DNA of 64,000 nt from JABDGV01 sp964577935 (GTDB taxonomy: Bacteria; Chlamydiota; Chlamydiia; Chlamydiales; FEN-1388), in NCBI GenBank assembly GCA_964577935.1, contig CAZOAJ010000005.1, positions 1 through 64,000 of the forward strand, in the 5' to 3' direction. The position numbers and the translations under genes were made by a program. Below, piece after piece: positions 35,137-44,011 of this stretch; within the stretch, counting starts at the first letter, position 1; every line of letters starts with the position of its first letter. The notes under the pieces were generated by a model, which saw nothing but the letters and a program-made list of their open reading frames with translations, did no database searches and was not told the origin of the DNA.

Positions 35137-36671
35137 GATTCCTTACCAAGTACATAATCAGCTGAGTACCTTGTTCCGCACTTTTCATCAAGTGCACGAA
35201 AGAGGAATAGGGCAGGTTCTGGAGTGAAGTTTATTTGCTTACAAAGATTCCAGAGGTTGTCTCCATTTTTTTTAGCTTTATCAAGAGATCCTCTCATGAG
35301 TTGAAGGAGCGTAAGATAATAAAGTGAAGGTATGTGATCTTTATGTAGGTTAAGAAGCTTATTTAAGGTATCTAATGAGGACTTATGCCTCCCTAATTGC
35401 ATTTGAAGTGAGGAAAGTTGATGATACAATGAGGCAGTGTGTGGTTCTTTTTTAATAAGTTTTTCAAGAATTTCTATGTGTTTTGTGATGCTTATATAGT
35501 CATCTGCAACAGGTGATAAAATTGCTTCCAGGGATTCTTGGGAAAGATTTGAGTGGATGAGATCAAAATAGAGAGGTTCGATGGCTACAAGGTCATCTGT
35601 CTTAAAGCTTTTTAAAGTAACGCGCGTCTTCTCAAATTCACGTCTTTTATTTTGAATAAGCTGACAAGAAGCTAAGAGAGTATGACTTTCTCGTTCGGAC
35701 GGGCAGTATTTGATTGATTCATTATAATAGTCTTCAGCTACATTCCACTTCTTTTCTTGAAGAGCTTTTGAAGCAAGGTTGTAGTACGACATCCCTATGA
35801 CTTCCTTTGTCGACCGTGGGCGCAGTGCTTTCAAATGAACGCCTAAATATTCCTTTAAGGGGATAGCAACTCCTCGACAAGTGGTTTCAATAGCTGTTTC
35901 TTCGCCGTAGCTGTTTTTATAGGCAAGAAATATGTGGCCTGGGGGCGTGTATATTTGAAGAGTCAGACCAATTCTTTGTGCAATGCAAAGATAGAGTGTA
36001 GAAACCCCCAAACAAACGCCTCGCCTTTGTGCTAGAACAGAAGAAAGAAGAGAGAATTGATCAATATCTGTTTCAGAAGATCGTTTTGGTGGAAATCGAA
36101 ATCCCAAGTCGTAGAAAAGCAGTCTATTGCATATGGAAATAAGTTTTTCTGGAGTTGGGTCTAGACCAGCTCGTGAAATGATTTCATATGCGAGAAGATC
36201 GAGAGATGACTCTTCTGCCAAAACCTTAGAAATATCATCTGAATTTTGAATAAGGAGGAGCGCACGGGCTAAATCTATTTGTTCATTAGGAAGATCAATA
36301 ATAGATGCCTGTTTTGTGCAAGTGTGACCTAGTAGCTTCTTATGTTGAAGTCTCTGTGATTCTGAGAGATCTGAGACGGCATTTTTGGAAAGAGTAGGCA
36401 CTATTTCTTGATGAGAGAGAAATGCAGCTACAAACTCATGGGCACGCCTTGAGTCTGTGTAATGATTTTTTTGTTTTTCGTCTTGAAAAATAATTTTAAA
36501 TGCAGTTTGAAAAGCTTTGTCGGCCTCTGGGCTTGGCGAATAGGCCGCTGAAAATAATAGATTTTCTCTTAAGGATGTAGGGTCGATGCTCGAATGGGTA
36601 CGATAAGACTGAATTGAGGAAGCAGATGTTATCAATGACGTAAAAGCTAGTGCCAGTTGGTAAGATTTCAT
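35133..36671 (-). CDS. SirB1-type transglutaminase-like protein with TPR repeats
   Basis: 512 residues. A signal-like N-terminus (LALAFTSLITSASSIQS) precedes a transglutaminase-like/SirB1 domain at ~85-290 that carries the cysteine motif RRGVCLGVSTLY (Cys220) and the histidine motif YTPPGHIFLAY (His246), then an acidic E-T-A-I-E segment. Residues ~305-495 hold tetratricopeptide-type helices (YNLASKALQEKKWNVAEDYY; LYHQLSSLQMQLGRHKSSL). The enzymatic role of SirB1 proteins is unclear; a papain-like fold could act as a protease or transferase. It overlaps both neighbours by 4 bp in a minus-strand operon with a peptidoglycan-type GH3 enzyme, suggesting an envelope task. Confidence 0.82.
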   Translation of the reverse strand: MKSYQLALAFTSLITSASSIQSYRTHSSIDPTSLRENLLFSAAYSPSPEADKAFQTAFKIIFQDEKQKNHYTDSRRAHEFVAAFLSHQEIVPTLSKNAVSDLSESQRLQHKKLLGHTCTKQASIIDLPNEQIDLARALLLIQNSDDISKVLAEESSLDLLAYEIISRAGLDPTPEKLISICNRLLFYDLGFRFPPKRSSETDIDQFSLLSSVLAQRRGVCLGVSTLYLCIAQRIGLTLQIYTPPGHIFLAYKNSYGEETAIETTCRGVAIPLKEYLGVHLKALRPRSTKEVIGMSYYNLASKALQEKKWNVAEDYYNESIKYCPSERESHTLLASCQLIQNKRREFEKTRVTLKSFKTDDLVAIEPLYFDLIHSNLSQESLEAILSPVADDYISITKHIEILEKLIKKEPHTASLYHQLSSLQMQLGRHKSSLDTLNKLLNLHKDHIPSLYYLTLLQLMRGSLDKAKKNGDNLWNLCKQINFTPEPALFLFRALDEKCGTRYSADYVLGKES

Positions 36672-38263
36672 GGAATTATTACGGGTAAGATTCCTTGAGG
36701 TCGGTATGGAGCATACTGTATAACCCTGTTGAAATAGTCAGCACATGCATCAAATGCTTCTGGTTCTGACTCATAGGCGATGAGGTATGATCGACTACGC
36801 AACTCATTTGGAATATATTGAAGTGCATACGGGCTTCCCATAACAACTACGGTGAGGTTTGGATTTTTTAGTGATAGATCTTGAATCAATGGGAGTGCTT
36901 CGTGAATTCGATATTGTTCATGAGTATTTCTTGAGAGGTTTGCTAGGATAAGAAAATCAACTTTTTCGTGATAAGATTTTGTTCTGACGTCAACGATATG
37001 GTATCGACACTTATTTTCTGAAAGGTTTTTCAAGGCATCTGAATTACATCCTCCGAACTGGAGGAGAGTGACATTTTCAGAAGAGTTTTTGATTTGAGGT
37101 GTATCCCCAAGAAGAGTGAGGGATTCGGAGTAGATTGATCGTTTAAGCTCTATGTAATCAATCTCTTCTGGCAGGATTTGTTCCTCCCTATTTTGGGCCC
37201 ATCTTTTTTGATTGAGTATTTTATGTACCTTGAAATCGATCAAAGATTCAGAGAGTAGACCGTTTCTCACGCAATCACATAAGTAGTCGGATATACTCGG
37301 AATATTGCGAGAGCACATGATGAGATCACATCCTGCTTGAAGGGCCTGAAGAGCCGCTTTTTCTGGAGGAATATTATCTGAAATTGCCTTCATTACAAGA
37401 TCGTCGGTAATGATAAGTCCTGTATATCCCATTTCCTTGCGAAGAAATTGATTGATGAGTGTTTCTGAGAGTGTGGCTGGAAATAGTGGGTCGATTTCAG
37501 GAAGTAAAATATGTGCAGTCATTATAGCAGGAGCATCATTTTTTACAGCCTCAGTAAAGGGGAGTAGCTCGCAATTCAAAAGTTCCTCTTTTGATTTTCT
37601 TACTGTAGGAAGGCTTACATGCGAATCTAAAGAGGTATCCCCGTGTCCTGGAAAGTGCTTCATGCAACAGAGTATTCGTGCGTCTTGATACGGTTTAATC
37701 AGAATGTCAGTGTATGATGCGACAGTCTCGGGAATGCAGCCAAATGATCTATCCGAGATAATAGGATTAATTGGATTTGAATTGACGTCTAGTACTGGAC
37801 CTAGAACGAAATTTATGCCTACAGCTTTTGCTTGCTGAGCAATTATTCGATGAGTTTTTTCAATCAATCTTCTGTTTCTAGATGCTCCTAAGGTCATGGA
37901 TTTTGGCACAGAAGGAACGTCGTTTAAACGCATACTGAGGCCCCATTCCATGTCGAGCATTGTGAACATGGGCTCTTTAGAAAGAGCACGCAAGTCTGCT
38001 ATTTTCTTTTTTAATTCCTCATACTTCCATCGTCGTTTAAAAAGGACGTTTGAAACGTGATATTTTTCTATAGCCTTTTTCAATGCCTCTTCATGATCGA
38101 AAGGTCCTTTGTCATTTGTGGCTTGTTGATTATTTGCAAAGCATTCAACTATGAGAAGATGGCCGATTTTTTCTTCTAAACTTAAGGCGAAGAGGGAAGA
38201 AGTTGTGATGAGAGTGGAAAGTAGAAGCAATTGGAAATATTTCGGAGAGGAATATTTGATCAT
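36668..38263 (-). CDS. Exported glycoside hydrolase family 3 (NagZ-like beta-N-acetylhexosaminidase)
   Basis: 531 residues. An N-terminal signal peptide (LLLLSTLITTSSLFALS) precedes a GH3 TIM-barrel at ~28-345. Catalytic-site motifs are KHFPGHGDTSLDSH, which is the histidine loop peculiar to NagZ-type GH3 enzymes, and IITDDLVMKAI with the nucleophile aspartate. A second, alpha/beta domain follows (~380-530), longer than the ~340-residue E. coli NagZ and more like two-domain Gram-positive or Bacteroidetes forms. Predicted to remove GlcNAc from peptidoglycan fragments, here outside the cytoplasm. First gene of the four-gene operon and divergent from yicC. Confidence 0.87.
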   Translation of the reverse strand: MIKYSSPKYFQLLLLSTLITTSSLFALSLEEKIGHLLIVECFANNQQATNDKGPFDHEEALKKAIEKYHVSNVLFKRRWKYEELKKKIADLRALSKEPMFTMLDMEWGLSMRLNDVPSVPKSMTLGASRNRRLIEKTHRIIAQQAKAVGINFVLGPVLDVNSNPINPIISDRSFGCIPETVASYTDILIKPYQDARILCCMKHFPGHGDTSLDSHVSLPTVRKSKEELLNCELLPFTEAVKNDAPAIMTAHILLPEIDPLFPATLSETLINQFLRKEMGYTGLIITDDLVMKAISDNIPPEKAALQALQAGCDLIMCSRNIPSISDYLCDCVRNGLLSESLIDFKVHKILNQKRWAQNREEQILPEEIDYIELKRSIYSESLTLLGDTPQIKNSSENVTLLQFGGCNSDALKNLSENKCRYHIVDVRTKSYHEKVDFLILANLSRNTHEQYRIHEALPLIQDLSLKNPNLTVVVMGSPYALQYIPNELRSRSYLIAYESEPEAFDACADYFNRVIQYAPYRPQGILPVIIP

Positions 38264-38276
38264 TATTTGACCTTAA

Positions 38277-38311
38277 TTTGCGCACAAGTTTGCACACAAG
38301 TTTGCACTGTG
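38277..38311 (+). repeat. Three 12-bp tandem repeats
   Basis: TTTGCGCACAAG, TTTGCACACAAG and a partial TTTGCACTGTG follow each other directly in the divergent spacer between the GH3 gene and yicC. They overlap the predicted -35 region of yicC and could be an operator or a slippage tract. Confidence 0.75.
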
Positions 38312-38317
38312 TATACT
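38290..38317 (+). promoter_or_regulatory. Candidate sigma-66/sigma-70 type promoter for yicC
   Basis: TTGCAC at 38290-38295 and TATACT at 38312-38317 are separated by 16 bp and lie 25 bp upstream of the yicC ATG. Five of six consensus bases match in TATACT. The -35 falls within the 12-bp repeats. Confidence 0.45.
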
Positions 38318-38341
38318 CTTGGTAATGAATTAGAGTAAATC

Positions 38342-39199
38342 ATGAAGAGTATGACCGGGTTTGGCCAAGCTATAGTCAAATCAGATAGATACGAAATTAC
38401 GTGTGAATGCACTTCTGTGAATCGTAAGCATCTTGATGTTCATGTGCGTCTTCCTTCCGATCTTGGTGCTCTTGAACCTGAAATTCGCAACTTGGCTCAT
38501 TCGCTCCACGTGAGAGGAAATATAACAGTTTCTTGCGCTGTTCGAATATTGCATATTGATGAATCGACCTTGAACCGAGAGTATGTCTTTGAGCAGCAAG
38601 CAAAACTTGAAAGTCTAGCGAATCTTATTGGGTTCGAGCTTGATAAAAAAACGCTTTTTTCATGTTTGCATCACGATAAACACTCATGGCATCTTCCAAA
38701 AGATACGGTCTCTTCTATAGTCCTTGAAGCCGCGCAGTCGGCGTTGATCGATCTCAATTTGTCAAAACAAGCTGAAGGGCAGAAGCTCAAGACCGATTTT
38801 ATATTTCGGATTGAGGCAATTGAAGCTTGTCTTGTCAAAATGAAAGAAAATGCCATTGCTCATTCTGACCGAGCCAAAGATCGAATCGTTCAGCTTTTAT
38901 TGCGTTTTGGTGTTGGGCATCACTTTGAAGATCCCAAAGTGGTTCAAGAGTTTGCCTCTATCATCGAAAAGGCGGATATTTCAGAAGAGCTTCATCGCGT
39001 TCAGTGCCACCTTGATCGAATGCGTCAAGTGATTGAAATGCCTTCTTCAGGCAAGCATATTGAATTTATCTTACAGGAACTCCTTCGAGAATGGAATACG
39101 ATGGGTTCAAAAGTTCAAGATATTCAGATGACTCAAACAGTGATAGATGCAAAGTGCGAGATTGAGCGTTTACGTGAACAAGTCCAAAATGTTGAGTAA
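38342..39199 (+). CDS. yicC: YicC-family endoribonuclease-type protein
   Basis: 285 residues, the usual YicC length. It opens with the family signature MKSMTGFGQA and closes with the DUF1732 end (EFILQELLREWNTMGSKVQD... VIDAKCEIERLREQVQNVE). YicC proteins have been linked to RNA decay and small-RNA degradation as endoribonucleases. The gene starts a plus-strand run that continues through gmk, the omega-like gene and metG; the yicC-gmk linkage is common in bacteria and supports the call. Confidence 0.92.
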   Translation: MKSMTGFGQAIVKSDRYEITCECTSVNRKHLDVHVRLPSDLGALEPEIRNLAHSLHVRGNITVSCAVRILHIDESTLNREYVFEQQAKLESLANLIGFELDKKTLFSCLHHDKHSWHLPKDTVSSIVLEAAQSALIDLNLSKQAEGQKLKTDFIFRIEAIEACLVKMKENAIAHSDRAKDRIVQLLLRFGVGHHFEDPKVVQEFASIIEKADISEELHRVQCHLDRMRQVIEMPSSGKHIEFILQELLREWNTMGSKVQDIQMTQTVIDAKCEIERLREQVQNVE

Positions 39200-39221
39200 A
39201 AGTTAAGACAAAAGTTAAGAA

Positions 39222-39824
39222 ATGTTAAGCGAAAATGTCGTTCCAAGTCCAAAAGGAAAAGGTATCCTCTTTGTAATTTCAGCTCCTGCAGGGACTGGAA
39301 AAACTACTTTAGTCCACATGCTCTGTCGTCAATTTCCTCAGATATCTGTAAGTGTCTCTTGCACAACCAGATCTCCTAGAGAAAATGAAATTGATGGGGT
39401 GCACTACCACTTTCTTGGTAAAGAAGAGTTTGAAAACAGCGTAAAACAAGGTCGTTTTCTAGAGTTTGTTGAGCTTTATGGCCATTATTACGGTACTTCC
39501 TTAGACTTTGTTGAAGAAATGCTTAATTCAGGGCGTCATGTTATCCTGGTTATCGATACGCAAGGTGCTATCAAGTTAAAAAAATGCATGGCTGCAGTTT
39601 TTATATTCATTGTCCCTCCTTCCCTTGAAGTTTTAAAGGAAAGACTTGTTAAAAGAGGGTCAGAAACGGAAGAAGATATGCAACAAAGACTCGATTGGGC
39701 AAAACATGAGCTTTCTTTCGTAAAGGAATATGAGTATAGTGTTATCAATGATCATATCGACTCGGCATATGAGGTTTTAAAAAGCATCATTATTGCCGAA
39801 TGTCATAAAACGAGGAGATGGTAA
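39222..39824 (+). CDS. gmk: Guanylate kinase
   Basis: 200 residues. P-loop SAPAGTGKTTLVHML at ~19-33, GMP-binding region SVSCTTRSPRENEIDGVHYHF, FLEFVELYGHYYGTS, and the lid FIVPPSLEVLKERLVKRG. It phosphorylates GMP to GDP in purine nucleotide metabolism. A 22-bp gap separates it from yicC, and its stop overlaps the next start. Confidence 0.96.
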   Translation: MLSENVVPSPKGKGILFVISAPAGTGKTTLVHMLCRQFPQISVSVSCTTRSPRENEIDGVHYHFLGKEEFENSVKQGRFLEFVELYGHYYGTSLDFVEEMLNSGRHVILVIDTQGAIKLKKCMAAVFIFIVPPSLEVLKERLVKRGSETEEDMQQRLDWAKHELSFVKEYEYSVINDHIDSAYEVLKSIIIAECHKTRRW

Positions 39825-40114
39825 TCAGTATGGAACAAGATTCCCGTCAGTATGAAGATTCTTTGACAAACGAACGTTTTTTTGCTTCCGGGACGAAAAA
39901 TCAGTTTGATATTATCAATGAGGCGATAGAAAGAGCAGAAGCTATCGTTTCAGCTGGTAAAGATGTCTTGAATCCTGCCTTTGAGACGTTAAAATCTATG
40001 GCCAATAAAACAGTATTAGTTCTTCCTGATCGTCCTAAGAGAGTTCCTTTGGAGATTAAGGATGAAGAAAAAGGTTCGCATCGCCCAAAGAAATCCTATT
40101 CTTCCAAGCAGTGA
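39818..40114 (+). CDS. Small protein resembling RNA polymerase omega subunit
   Basis: 98 residues, or 94 from the ATG at 39830. Residues ~27-70 read KNQFDIINEAIERAEAIVS, then AGKDVLNP and KTVLVL. The omega subunit has NRFDLVLVAARRARQM, GKDPLVP and KTTVIAL in the same order and spacing. Position directly after gmk is the classical rpoZ location. Chlamydial genomes carry a small gene of this size between gmk and metG (CT031 in C. trachomatis). I assign it as a divergent omega candidate rather than certain RpoZ. The tail is basic (PKKSYSSKQ). GAGGAG lies directly before the first ATG, and the first start overlaps the gmk stop. Confidence 0.7.
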   Translation: MVISMEQDSRQYEDSLTNERFFASGTKNQFDIINEAIERAEAIVSAGKDVLNPAFETLKSMANKTVLVLPDRPKRVPLEIKDEEKGSHRPKKSYSSKQ

Positions 40115-40785
40115 AAAACGATTTTTTTCTCTGTTTTGGGATAACTACTGTATTTCTTGATTCTCAAGTCGAAGAGCTCGGATTCCGGGCTCTCTTCGTT
40201 CTTTTCGCCTCGTTTTTTGGCATTCTCTTCATTTTGGCCGGGCTACTCATTCTTGGCTTTCGACGGAGAGAACCTACGCGTAAGGGGAGTCCGTACAGCA
40301 GTGAGCCTATGATATTGGGGGAAGATATTGCTCGATCGCTGGTTTATATGGTTGAAGACTTTATGCAAACTCAGCAGCAACCGGAAAATGCTCCCTTTGA
40401 TATCTCCCGTGCTGCAATATGTAGAGGGACCGGCCGAATCTTTCCCGAGGCTATTGGACGGTCGGGTATTTCGTCTGTCGATTGGGGCTTTATCCAGAAG
40501 CGATATCCGGGCGCTTATGTCTCTTGGGGTGCTTTATCCGAAGAAGAACAGGCAAGGATTCGACTTATGCAGGATGGAGATCTTGAAGGATTTCAGACTC
40601 AGGACTCTTCAAAAAGGCTCCTTCCCCGTGACGTAGAGGATTATTATAAAACGATAGCTCCTGGTCCTTTATATGTTGATAGAATGAAAGGGACACTGGT
40701 CGGATGGAAAGAAGTGCCTGGTACTCATTTTGAAGTTCTGATTGTTCAAAAACCTAAATTTCAATCGATAGAGGAAACTCTTTGA
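40111..40785 (+). CDS. Single-pass membrane protein of unknown function
   Basis: 224 residues from a GTG that overlaps the preceding TGA stop (GTGA). One strong transmembrane helix at ~26-48 (ALFVLFASFFGILFILAGLLILGF) is followed by RRR, indicating the C-terminal ~175 residues are cytoplasmic. That part is alpha/beta, with no motif I recognise. Its stop overlaps the TTG start of metG, so the order gmk - omega-like - this gene - metG is tightly coupled. Start codon not certain. Confidence 0.7.
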   Translation: MKNDFFLCFGITTVFLDSQVEELGFRALFVLFASFFGILFILAGLLILGFRRREPTRKGSPYSSEPMILGEDIARSLVYMVEDFMQTQQQPENAPFDISRAAICRGTGRIFPEAIGRSGISSVDWGFIQKRYPGAYVSWGALSEEEQARIRLMQDGDLEGFQTQDSSKRLLPRDVEDYYKTIAPGPLYVDRMKGTLVGWKEVPGTHFEVLIVQKPKFQSIEETL

Positions 40786-42842
40786 AAACTCTAATTACAG
40801 CTGCGCTTCCTTACGCTAATGGATCTATACACTTTGGACACCTTGCGGGAGCCTACCTTCCCGCTGATTGCTATGCTCGTTTTTCTCGTCTAAAAGGAGA
40901 TGAGGTTCTTTTTATTTGTGGTTCGGATGAATATGGTGTCGCAATTACCCTCAGTGCTGAGCTTGCTGGAAGAACATGCAAGGAACATGTCGATATTTTC
41001 CATGAAGTAAACAAAAGTCTCTTTCAACGACTCAATATTTCTTTTGACCACTACTCGCGAACAACAAATCCTTTTCATGCTGAGTTTTGTCAAAAATTCT
41101 TTCTGGAGCTCCTGAAGAATGGCTACATAGAAACTATGGAGTCTGATCAGCTGTATTGCAAAGAGGATAATCGATTCTATGCTGATCGGTATGTTGTTGG
41201 TACTTGTCCTAAATGCGGATATGAAGCAGCCCGGGGCGATGAATGTACCAAATGCGGGGCAAGTTTTGAAGCCCAGGATTTAAAAAACCCTAAAGCAAAA
41301 CAGTCTGGAAAGCCTTTAACTTTGAAGAAAACCAAGCATTGGTTTCTCCGTCTTGACCTCTTTAAGGACAAGCTGCAAAAGTGGATTTCTGAGAAGAACT
41401 GGAAGCCGAATGTCGTAAACTTTATTAAAAGCTACATCGATGATTTAAGACCTCGAGCGATTACAAGAGATATGTCGTGGGGGATTCCAGTGCCGCTTGA
41501 AGGAGCCGAAGGAAAAGTTCTTTATGTTTGGTTTGACGCACCTTTAGGCTACATTTCTGCATCCCAGGAGTGGGCGCATCTTCAGAAAAATCCAGATCTT
41601 TGGAAGGACTATTGGCTTGACCCTGAAACGCAGCTTACACAATTTATCGGCAAAGACAATATCCCGTTTCATGCGGTCGTTTTTCCATCAATGATTATGG
41701 GGCAAGACCTGCCGCTAAAACTGGTTGATAATCTTCCTGCAAATGAGTTTTATAACCTTGAAGGACGACAATTTAGTAAATCCGAAGGTTGGTATATCGA
41801 CCTTGCTTCGTTTATTGATCTTTTTGATCCTGAAGTATTGCGCTATACAATTGCATCGAATGCCCCTGAAACCCAAGATGCGGATTTTACCTGGAAAGAC
41901 TTTCAGTTGAAGTGTAACTCAGAGCTTGTTGGTAAGTTTGGTAATTTTATTCATCGTACCCTGTCATTCATTCAACAGCAGTGCCAAGGTTTAATACCGG
42001 AGCCTTCTGTTTTTGAAGAATGCGATAGACAATTTCTAGATGATCTTAAGGCATTATTGAAGGAATCTTTTGTTGCATACAATGGGTATAAACTCCGTAG
42101 AGCAAGTCAACTCGTAATGGAGATCGCACAGCGGGCGAATGTCTATTTTGACATGAAAAAGCCCTGGAAGGACGCAAAAGATGAGTTGCTTCTTTCAAGA
42201 ATGAGAACAACACTTTTTTGCTGCCTTGAGGCGATTAAGTACTTGAGCTTGGCCTCGTCACCGATACTTCCAACTGCATCTCTCAAAGCATTTGAAATGT
42301 CTACGGGGACGCTTCCTCCAAGAAGTTGGGATGAATGGGCATTACATAAAGTAGTACCTTGTGTTCAGCTGCCGGTCCCAAGTCCGTTGTTTAAGAAGCT
42401 TGAAGACATTGAAATTGACTCAGCAAGGAAAACGCTCATGACATCAACTGAAATAAAGAATGAATCAAAAATTGTGGGTACTCAAGTACCTGAATCAAAA
42501 GATGGAATAGACCAAGTTACAATTCAAGATTTTGGGAAAGTCGATCTACGAGTGGTTACTATTGTTCGAGCAGATCTGGTTCCAAAGAGTAAAAAATTAC
42601 TGCGTTTAGATGTTGATACAGGTTCTGGAATTCGGCAAATAGTGTCGGGCATAGCCCAACATTTTGCACCAGAAGATCTAGTGGGGCGATCAGTCATTGC
42701 TGTCCTTAATTTACCTCCAGCAAAACTCATGGGGATTGAAAGTCATGGAATGATTTTGACTGCAGAACAGATCATTGACGGTGTTCAAACTCTGCAACTC
42801 CTTTCAGCGCAAGATATGCCCGCTGGTTCAAAAATTCGATAA
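40782..42842 (+). CDS. metG: Methionyl-tRNA synthetase
   Basis: 686 residues starting with TTG (AGGA a few bases upstream; overlap TTGA with the previous stop). Class I synthetase: the HIGH-type motif HFGH at 17-20, a zinc knob with four cysteines (CPKCGYEAARGDECTKCG), and the KMSKS-type motif FSKSEG near residue 329. The anticodon-binding helical domain leads to a C-terminal EMAP/Arc1-like tRNA-binding domain (~580-686, KVDLRVVTIVRADLVP...LPPAKLMGIESHGM) that dimerises and binds tRNA. It charges tRNA-Met and initiator tRNA. Confidence 0.97.
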   Translation: MKTLITAALPYANGSIHFGHLAGAYLPADCYARFSRLKGDEVLFICGSDEYGVAITLSAELAGRTCKEHVDIFHEVNKSLFQRLNISFDHYSRTTNPFHAEFCQKFFLELLKNGYIETMESDQLYCKEDNRFYADRYVVGTCPKCGYEAARGDECTKCGASFEAQDLKNPKAKQSGKPLTLKKTKHWFLRLDLFKDKLQKWISEKNWKPNVVNFIKSYIDDLRPRAITRDMSWGIPVPLEGAEGKVLYVWFDAPLGYISASQEWAHLQKNPDLWKDYWLDPETQLTQFIGKDNIPFHAVVFPSMIMGQDLPLKLVDNLPANEFYNLEGRQFSKSEGWYIDLASFIDLFDPEVLRYTIASNAPETQDADFTWKDFQLKCNSELVGKFGNFIHRTLSFIQQQCQGLIPEPSVFEECDRQFLDDLKALLKESFVAYNGYKLRRASQLVMEIAQRANVYFDMKKPWKDAKDELLLSRMRTTLFCCLEAIKYLSLASSPILPTASLKAFEMSTGTLPPRSWDEWALHKVVPCVQLPVPSPLFKKLEDIEIDSARKTLMTSTEIKNESKIVGTQVPESKDGIDQVTIQDFGKVDLRVVTIVRADLVPKSKKLLRLDVDTGSGIRQIVSGIAQHFAPEDLVGRSVIAVLNLPPAKLMGIESHGMILTAEQIIDGVQTLQLLSAQDMPAGSKIR

Positions 42843-42866
42843 ATAAATACCAAGTATGTATATAGG

Positions 42867-42920
42867 GAGATGAGCTCTGAATTGTTCACTAAAATGATGC
42901 AGTTTGAATTCGCTCATCTC
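42867..42920 (+). terminator. Possible terminator hairpin after metG
   Basis: GAGATGAGC (42867-42875) pairs with GCTCATCTC (42912-42920), with a 36-base loop. There is no strong T-run. It lies just after metG. Confidence 0.35.
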
Positions 42921-43065
42921 TTGCTCAAGTGCATTTTGAAACTACATGACTTAAATAACACACGATAGTACATCTCAAGTTCTATCTCTTGCTTTTTGTC
43001 CCAAATTTTATTCTCCTTTTGTTTCTTCATGCAGGGGCTCAATAAACCAAAATGAAGAGGTAGTT

Positions 43066-43905
43066 ATGGAACCCTTACATGTTGCTGTTGCGGCATTTTC
43101 TTTCTTTGCCCCTCATAATTCACAATCGGTAGAAACCGAACCGGCTCAGCAAATTGACATTACAGAACGAGTTATTCGTGTTGGAGAAGGTGTTTTTAGG
43201 GCTATTGCCAGAACGTCTGGCCTTATAAGTCTTGCTTCGTTTATGGCAGTTGAAGCTGTTGCTTATGTGAAAGAAGAAAATTTACAATGCCCTTTTGTTG
43301 GCCCATCCGCGATTTTAAGCATTGTTTCTATCGCATCAGGAACTCTTGGTCTCCTGTCATTAGGCGCTGCAACTCTTTTTAATGCATATGGTGAATCTAG
43401 AGGGCACGAACGTGAGTTTTTAATTGAAGAACAGAGAGTAAAAAAAGCGTTGCAATTGAGGAGAGAGTTAAAAGACCTTAAGAAAGGAGGTGAGCAAGAT
43501 GCGCTTGAGCTTGTTCCTGCAGTGCCTAAGGAGTTGTCTGCTCAGCAGGATATAGAAGATGGTAAAATACAGAAAAACAACATGTCTCCAAATCCCATAA
43601 AGGTTAATTTACGAGCTCCATCACGTGCTGAGAGCGTAGTGTCAGCTAGTGAAAATATCTTATTTGGGGCTGCAAAAATTATAGGTGGAGCAGCAGCTCT
43701 AGGTTTAACTGCTTTACAGATCAATCAAACGAGGATTGCTTCTTGTGGTTGGGAGAAAATATTAGATCCAATTTCATTAACCTGTGTTGGTTTAGGTGTA
43801 TCCGGTTCGATTTCTTACGGGCTCAGTTTTCTTCTTGGAGCTGCAAGAAAATATTTACAAACAAGCCGATTGAGTGAGGCGCTTCAAGCGGATAAAAATG
43901 TCTAA
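43066..43905 (+). CDS. Putative Inc-like membrane protein with two bilobed hydrophobic domains
   Basis: 279 residues, no recognised family. Hydrophobic pair 1 at ~45-110 (LISLASFMAVEAVAYV, short loop with a Cys, then ILSIVSIASGTLGLLSLGAATL) and pair 2 at ~195-265 (ILFGAAKIIGGAAALGLTAL, loop with a Cys, then LTCVGLGVSGSISYGLSFLLGA). Each pair is a ~60-residue hairpin, the hallmark arrangement of chlamydial inclusion-membrane proteins. The two halves look like an internal duplication joined by a charged linker (~115-190). There is no signal peptide, as expected for type III-secreted Incs. The assignment rests on topology only. Confidence 0.7.
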   Translation: MEPLHVAVAAFSFFAPHNSQSVETEPAQQIDITERVIRVGEGVFRAIARTSGLISLASFMAVEAVAYVKEENLQCPFVGPSAILSIVSIASGTLGLLSLGAATLFNAYGESRGHEREFLIEEQRVKKALQLRRELKDLKKGGEQDALELVPAVPKELSAQQDIEDGKIQKNNMSPNPIKVNLRAPSRAESVVSASENILFGAAKIIGGAAALGLTALQINQTRIASCGWEKILDPISLTCVGLGVSGSISYGLSFLLGAARKYLQTSRLSEALQADKNV

Positions 43906-43929
43906 CTAAGGTTTTATAAACGAAATTGC

Positions 43930-43984
43930 TCGCAAGCGTAATAGAGTTTAGGGCATGTTCCCTTGAAAAGCCATGCGCTTGCGA
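43930..43984. terminator. Possible hairpin between convergent genes
   Basis: TCGCAAGCG (43930-43938) pairs with CGCTTGCGA (43976-43984) across a 37-base loop. It is placed between the Inc-like gene and the minus-strand kinase-like gene. Confidence 0.4.
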
Positions 43985-44011
43985 AAGAATGTATTAATTT
44001 AAACTTTTTCA

